DNA from: Diorhabda sublineata
Taxonomy: Eukaryota; Arthropoda; Insecta; Coleoptera; Chrysomelidae
DNA length: 64,000 nucleotides
Direction: 5' to 3'
NCBI RefSeq assembly: GCF_026230105.1
Contig: NC_079479.1
Span: 13,651,734-13,715,733 of the forward strand
Numbering within the stretch: the stretch's first letter is position 1; each line of letters starts with the position of its first letter. Made by a program: the position numbers and the translations under genes. The notes under the pieces are model-generated. The model was not told the origin of the DNA. It saw only the letters and a list, made by a program, of their open reading frames with translations, and made no database searches. Positions 57,965-64,000 of the stretch are shown here, piece after piece.

Positions 57965-58110
57965 GAAGCCTGCATGAAGCACCAACAATTTGTATAGTAA
58001 AACTATGAGTTTGCTATCCTCTTTATTTTGAGTTGTGCAAGATATAAGATCTCTCGACTACCTCAAATAGAACAAAATCATAAACAGCAGTTTTTGGAGC
58101 ATTCTGAGAA
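57965..58110. other. Intergenic
   Basis: Nothing assigned. Confidence 0.4.
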
Positions 58111-58113
58111 CGA

Positions 58114-58370
58114 AATCTAGTAGAAGCGATCTCATTTGAAAGAGAAGAAATTGCTGTTTGATTAAAACAATTCAGTTTGTCAAAAGTCAATGAAAACGAT
58201 TAACAAATTGTATGGCTTAAGCTCGAATTGCTTCCGTATTCATCGTAATCTCCAGATCTAGTCCCCAGTGACTTTTTTTTCTCAGACCATAAGAGAATGC
58301 TCACTGTAACCTATTACAAGTCTAAAGACAAATTGTACTATAAAAATTCAGTATCAAGTATTCAGAACTT
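58114..58370 (+). pseudogene. mariner transposase remnant (irritans/Himar-like), plus strand
   Basis: One frame reads KRSHLKEKKLLFD, a stop, NNSVCQKSMKTINKL (for KKKKVLFHQDNAPCHKSxxTmaKL). Another gives LELLPYSS, a stop, SPDLVPSDFFFSD, then KRMLTV and KDKLYYKNSVSSI (KdKsfYk.GIekL). Both remaining acid regions are damaged. Confidence 0.8.
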
Positions 58371-58374
58371 TTTT

Positions 58375-61370
58375 AATGAAAATTGGCACATAATATGCTT
58401 CATATTTGCAGGTTTTTATGCTCAGAAAAATTTTGAAATCGATATTTTATTTAATTTAAAATTTACTGATTCACATACACGTTTTAATGTTTACTTGATC
58501 AACAATATTATTTATGAAATGATTTAGTTTTTGCGTTGTGATTCGACGTTATTTGTTGTTGTAAAATTCAACTGCAATAATAAAATATAAAAACGATTGA
58601 TTACATATCAATATGAAACGAGAGCAATTAATCACCATGCAAAGTTAATGCTCGATGGAAATTATACGTTTATAATTAAAATTTAAATATTAATTATATA
58701 TTTCTATACTATTTTGATATTTCTAATATATCTAGATACTTGAAACAAATATCAAACATATCAACGTCTTCCTACGGCTCTCATCATAAGTTGTAGAAAA
58801 CGATGATGAATTTCTTTGAAAACATGACGGAGGTCGATTCGATCCAGCACCTAATTGGTTTTGATCAGTTCGCCATTGATATTGTCCCCATTTGAAGCCT
58901 TTGTCGGAAAATACATCCTTGTTAGAAGCTTAGTTGAATTTTCTATTCATCAAACATCATCTGCTTCTCTATTCTCTAATTTCTTCAATCATGTTCTTAG
59001 GGTGAATCGGTTTCTTTGTAGATCTTCTGGTAGTTGGCTTCTCCTTAAATTCTTGTTTCACCATCGGACCCTCCTCTATTTGGTCGACATGTGTCTTCCA
59101 CGAAAAAAAAAACGAACTGGATCAACACCAAAATATGAAACTAATACCATACTATGTAAAGAGGAATATGGAAACTTCAAAAACTTCTGAAACTGATTTA
59201 TATAAGAAACAAAACAAAATTCGAAAACTGGCAATCAAAATTTTTGAAAAATATCATTAAAATCAATATCATGAAGCTTTTTACAGATCAAAATAAATTA
59301 ATCAAAAATAATTAAAAAAACAGTGAGCTTAAACAATTATTTTGGGCAAAATATTAACAGGAGAATGAACCCACCAAGGAGTAGAAAATTTGCAGGATAT
59401 GAAGGAATCGATTGTTATAATAAATATAATTTTTAATTTTGGAATATTGAAGATCATCTTCAAAACAAAAGGTCATGAAATACGATACCCCGTGAATAAA
59501 AATTACTCACAATTTGTGGAAAATTCCAGCAATATTCTCCTTTTTTTTTGTAAAGAAAATCTCATTTTTTCAGGAAAACGTTAATGAAAACTCAAGATTT
59601 TTTCCAGGAATTGTAAGTACTTTCTTTATTCTTTGTGTATTACAAAAAGCGGAAATCAAAAAATTGAGGACAATCATTGGGGAAATTCAACGTGATATAT
59701 GACTTACTGAATAATATGGTACCATTATTTTGTTTTATAACTGTCAAATTTACGTGAAAATTTGACAGATTCTATGAAGAACATGGCAGAAATTATATTT
59801 ATTCAAATATCAATTGCACATTATAAAAACCCTTACCGACAATTTTGTTTGATCATTTTTAAAAATAGACGAGTAAAATGTATCTGCTTGTAAGGACGTT
59901 TGGTTTAAACAGGTTACCAGACGTGAACTGAGCCCTTTTTGTACCCTGTTCGTTTTTTTTTCTGGAAAACGAAATTTCTAAGCAAAAACCATAAAGGAGA
60001 ATAAATTTTTTACAAATAAAACATTTCAATTCCAAAGTATCTTCATAAATTATCATGGTAGTCAGAATCGTCTGAACTAGAGTCATCATTTGATTGAATT
60101 ATTAAGGGTTGTTTGTTTTTTAGATATTTACCGAATTTTATACGGTGAGTATACATTATTTTCCATTTCTTAATTTGATATGTCGTGTGTATTTATGAAA
60201 TATTGATTGTTCCTTGCATAACTGTTTTCTGAAATTGATATTGGATCGTTAATGCAATTGTCTTCCAATTGCATTAACGAACATTTTAGCATGATTAACT
60301 AACTACTAAGGGTGCGATATTGAATATTTTATTCAAAAATCCACACCGATCAAACAAAACATCAACTTCAGTTGATATTAGAACTTATTGGAATAAACAG
60401 AATGTCGGAAAGAAAATGTAAACAACGAATAAAATCGATTAAAAAAAAATAAATAAATCCGAATGTATAATAAAATGTCAATTGTATTCGTATAATGTAA
60501 ACAGAAATTACGGGCTTCCATTTCAATTCACGGACTTTTATACGATTTTTTTGATGAAGGTCCATACGACTGAATAAACAAGGAAGCTAATGAAACATGC
60601 CGCCAGTTTTAATTAATTACAAACAAAACGGATAAATTGTCATATTATTTCTGATCATTTCGAATATTTTGTTTATTGGTATTTACAGCATATAACTTCT
60701 TTATGAATATCTGTGAAGTATACTGTTTTTTTTATTTTTGAATTGTCATATAGGAAAAATTAATGATTATATTAGCTTAGCTTATATTATATTAGCTTCA
60801 TCATTCTTTTTATAAAAATTTTATAGAACTTCGCTGGAAAGTAGAAACATTGAAATTTTTGTTGGTCGAGTATTTCTGGGATCATCCTCGTAGGAATACA
60901 CCGCGTGATTACACGAAACGCGGGTAGTTAATGGTTGAAGATATTTAATACATAAAATATACGGTTGAATATTTTGTTCCAAAACTATTGGGACGTGCGT
61001 CATTACATAAAACGAGATATTGAAATATTATTTCCAGTTCCATAACCACTATTCAGTATAATGTAATGTTTAACAATGGTGACTATTAAAACGAATCAAT
61101 AAATTTATATTAAAATGGTAATGGGCGCATGATTTATGAAATGACAACTGTGCGTTTTCGAAGTGTTTCAAAAATAGATAAAAGCTCACCTGCACCTAAT
61201 ATTCTACATTATTTATTAAACGCATTATATGGATATCGATAAAATTCAATTTATATATATGATACGATCTAAAATTATTGTTCCAACAAAATGACAGAAT
61301 AGTATACAGAGTTTATGTCAATTTTTTTCAAAAACATTCAGATTTTTATTTGTTTTTACAATAAATACAA
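58375..61370. other. Intergenic, no supported gene
   Basis: Several short ORFs (58855-59190 +, 59859-60089 - and others) have no recognisable motif. Confidence 0.4.
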
Positions 61371-61379
61371 TCAACAATT

Positions 61380-61460
61380 CAACGTATTTGCAGAAGGATT
61401 CCCCTTTTGTATCAAAATAGGCTTCAGTTCCAGCAATTACTTCTTTATATGAGCTCAATA
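61380..61460 (-). pseudogene. Tiny mariner C-terminal fragment, minus strand
   Basis: The reading SSYKEVIAGTEAYFDTKGES matches the SNEEVIAETEAYFEAKdks segment of irritans-type mariners. Only about 25 residues remain. Confidence 0.65.
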
Positions 61461-61464
61461 TGAA

Positions 61465-62055
61465 CCTAGAACCAGCACGAGGTAAGATATTAAAGAAAAA
61501 ACAAGAAGTAATAAAAATATCATGTTTTAGCTCCCATAACATATTCATCATTATTTTGCAGTTTTCTACTAATCCTAGAGACGTGGCAACCTGTTGTTAT
61601 AAAACGAATATTTATTAAATTATCAATAATCGACGTTAAAATTTTTTTTCTTCAAAATTGTACACAGTACGAGATTTTATATCCGAATACGTTTACTTTT
61701 CGTCAGTTCTACATAATTATACACCTTCATGACTGAATCTAAACGAAGTTTAAATGTAATCAATCAACATCACAACCGTCTTATATTTTTTAGAAACGTT
61801 TCGAGCGGTTTTCAGCAATTAATTAAATTTGACAAGCGAAAAGCATCGCGTATTCGCATTTCGTAAAAATAGAATGTTTTCACCAACCGAGTGTGACTAA
61901 TTTAACCTCGGAAATTTTAATCAAAGGAACTATCTCCTTATTTTTCGCGATATATCTCAATATTTTCGTGGTTTTTTCATTCAATCATACTTTTCGTGAT
62001 GGATGTTTGTTTTTAAAAATGAAAAATGTGAATTTACTTTTGTTATTTTCAAAAC
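61465..62055. other. Intergenic
   Basis: No gene seen. Confidence 0.4.
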
Positions 62056-62059
62056 TAGA

Positions 62060-62405
62060 GATTCAATATAATGGAGCAAAAACGATCATCATCTGAGTTG
62101 ACTGCAACGGGTGAACCGGGTCCAAAGGCACAACAGTCAGCCGGGAAATTTATGGCTTTAATATGTTGGATATAATATGAGACAATTCGATTACAAAAAT
62201 CAAGAAAAAACGGCCTAATATGTAGAAGAAAAAACCAAGACAATGTACCGATTCACAAATCGATGGTTACATTGAAGGAATTACGATTCTAATTGCTTCC
62301 TCGTCCACCGTATAATCCAGATCTAGCCTCCAGTGATCGCTAATCTCAAAAAAATTCTTGCCGGTAAAAAATTCAGCTCAAATGAAAAAGCTGAAACTTA
62401 TTGAT
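62060..62405 (+). pseudogene. mariner transposase remnant (irritans/Himar-like), plus strand
   Basis: KRSSSELTATGEPGPKAQQS follows the SNRQSAEWtAaGEP.PKr.Kt.. region. Later pieces are IKKKRPNM, LLPRPPYNPDLASSD by frame switching (the DNA near 62305 reads CGTCCACCGTATAATCCAGA) and KKILAGKKFSSNEKAET-like remains to 62400. Much of the centre is deleted. It shares strings with the 38.4-39.3 kb copy. Confidence 0.75.
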
Positions 62406-62409
62406 TATT

Positions 62410-63350
62410 GAGGTGAATATTTTCCATTTTTGAGCAGTTATCTATAAAACTTCTGATGAAAACCGTCGTTTTTTGTTATTTTGTAAGTGAATCTGCAAAC
62501 TTCGACAGAATTTTTAAACTTAAATTGATTATTTAACTGATTTATCGAAGAATCTACTTGAAAAGCTTATTTTCATTTGAAATAATCTTATTCAAAGTGA
62601 AATTAGTTACGAAAATGGTTTTTTCTTATCTCAAAGTCTCACCCCGGTCTACAGAGGAAAAATTCCTATATCAGGGCTCAGTCAAACGAACCCTTTTCAT
62701 ATCAAAATTCTCATCATCCTACCAAACTCAATCCTCTCTCTATATCAAAGTCGATTCAATGGGTACCATAAAATTCCCACTAAAATCACACATATCATTA
62801 CAAACTATGATGAATTACAAATCTGACAACAATTATCGCCATATTAGACATACACACGGTTCATAGTTAACCCCCCACGAAGCCGATTATTATCATAGTA
62901 TTTTTTATCATATGTACATTTGTCATTTTCGTATTTATCTTCATCATCCATGTGATCTTTAACAAAAATACTTTTTAAATAAAAAGAAATTTCCGCTATA
63001 TTTTTGTTTTGGAATAAACGTATACAGGGTGATACTATCTCTAGTAGGCAAACGATTATAGCTTTTAAAGGGTCGAGAAGATGTTAAAGATAATTTACGG
63101 TTGGATCGTCTTTATCCTAAGGGTGTGTATATGACTTTAAATGCAATTGAAAATGATTTAAACTCATTAGAAAAGACCAATCTTGGTTTTTTCCAAATTT
63201 GCCAAGAGCCAAAAAAAGCGAGAATAATCAAATTCTAAGTAATGATTTCTTTTTTTCGATATTCATCTATACCTTCACTGAGTTCCTGCATGTGATAGTG
63301 TCGATCAACATTATTATTTTCAAGTTCTTAGTGAATTTCGTGAAAGAATA
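62410..63350. other. Intergenic; contains a CAGGGTG-type terminal motif
   Basis: TATACAGGGTGATACTATC at about 63022 resembles the ends of many insect DNA transposons. No partner end was located. No gene is supported. Confidence 0.35.
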
Positions 63351-63354
63351 TAAA

Positions 63355-63520
63355 GGAAACGATCCGAATCTAATTCTTCATCAAGACCATGCACTGTCCG
63401 TCAAGAGGTTTATAGACTACTAAACTTATTCACCAGATCTTGGACCGTTTGACTTCTACTCCTTTCCTAAGGTCAAATCTGTATTATCTACAAAAGCGAC
63501 GCGCTTCTTGCACTGTTTCA
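63355..63520 (+). pseudogene. mariner-like transposase remnant, plus strand (possibly family C)
   Basis: The readings NLILHQDHALSVKRFIDY and, after the stop, TYSPDLGPFDFYSFPKVKSV follow (f)iLHhDNA..H.A......PPYSPDLAPcDFFLFP.lKs.L. The catalytic Asp of DNA is replaced by H (QDHA). Confidence 0.65.
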
Positions 63521-63524
63521 AACC

Positions 63525-64000
63525 ATGGAAGATTCGCACGGTGCAATGTATCATCAAAATGTAATACTAGACAAACAAGTTTTGTTATTAATGGTAAAAT
63601 CAAACAGTAAAACACGCAAAACGACTCTTTCTAATGGTCTTATTTGAAAAATAGTTGGTGGAGATGAAGAGCTTGCTACGTCCGTTTTTAAATCACCTAC
63701 GTTCATAAAATAAAATTTTCTATTAAACTCTTTTTACAAAGAAATCAAAAACATTTTCTCTCCGTCATGAACATTCAAACATTCATTGAAATTTGTAATA
63801 AGTCAACGTGAAGAAGTCGAAACTGGAAATGACAGTGTGTATGTCGAACTGGGCGCCGAAGCGACGTTGGATCTGCTACATCAGAAATCGAAACATAATT
63901 TGATTTTGCATACAGTGGGAATCGAAGAAAGTTGAAGGAAAGTTTGGTGAAACTTTTAGATTTCTCCGAGGAAAAATCGAAGATATACAGATTTTCAGTT
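63525..64000. other. Window edge; one open coding-like stretch
   Basis: From about 63775 to a TGA near 63935 one plus frame stays open and reads EEVETGNDSVYVELGAEATL then DLLHQKSKHNLILHTVGIEE. It has no ATG start or family match. It could be an exon or transposon debris continuing beyond the window. Confidence 0.25.

Overview
This 64 kb window is nuclear DNA from an insect. It is strongly AT-rich. It carries one intact large gene, a single-exon long Toll receptor of the Toll-7 / 18-wheeler class, near its left end (CDS 2303-6235). The rest is intergenic DNA filled with decayed transposable elements and tandem repeats. I saw no tRNA or rRNA gene, CRISPR array, operon or other prokaryotic feature. 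Insect origin rests on the Toll class, the TTAGG/CCTAA-type repeats, the many mariner/Tc1 and non-LTR retroelement remnants, and an arthropod-type TATA + TCAGT core promoter. A beetle or other holometabolous insect is plausible, but I cannot name the species.

Layout. 1-1.9 kb: two transposon-derived coding remnants. 2.0-6.5 kb: the Toll gene with a likely TATA/initiator promoter, three very short upstream ORFs, the CDS and an AATAAA poly(A) signal. 6.5-7.3 kb: a two-copy tandem duplication. 8-24 kb: old mariner remnants (two of them head-to-head at 9.0-9.4 kb), a transposon-associated Cys-rich domain, and at least five non-LTR retrotransposon fragments (RNase H tail at 9.85 kb; reverse transcriptase pieces at 12.4, 15, 21 and 22.2 kb). 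24.8-28.2 kb: two related T-rich minisatellites; the first is bracketed by ~135-bp direct repeats. 29-45 kb: a retroelement tail, a CpG-bearing minisatellite, a CCTAA tract, two Tc1 remnants, four more mariner remnants and several tandem repeats (period 181, about 200, about 210 and 290 bp). 45.8-49.3 kb: a 3.46 kb, almost perfect array of the decamer AGGTTTGGTT (346 units, three substitutions). 50-64 kb: (AT)n, a foldback-element copy, further mariner remnants, a retroelement RT fragment and an almost intact transposon-type ORF with a DNCxxQNKN motif (55.1-55.9 kb, minus).

The features do not form a pathway. The only gene with a clear cellular role is the Toll receptor (plasma membrane; leucine-rich ectodomain, one membrane segment, TIR domain and a conserved tyrosine/proline-rich tail). 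The most unusual structures are the decamer array, which reads as strict alternation of the insect telomere unit TTAGG with TTTGG and is flanked on its right by degenerate TTAGG DNA; a dispersed foldback element seen three times (26.4, 33.2, 50.2 kb); and the minus-strand transposase-like ORF, which has a possible splice acceptor and a single 3' frameshift. Family assignments are by eye from remembered motifs; no database search was possible.
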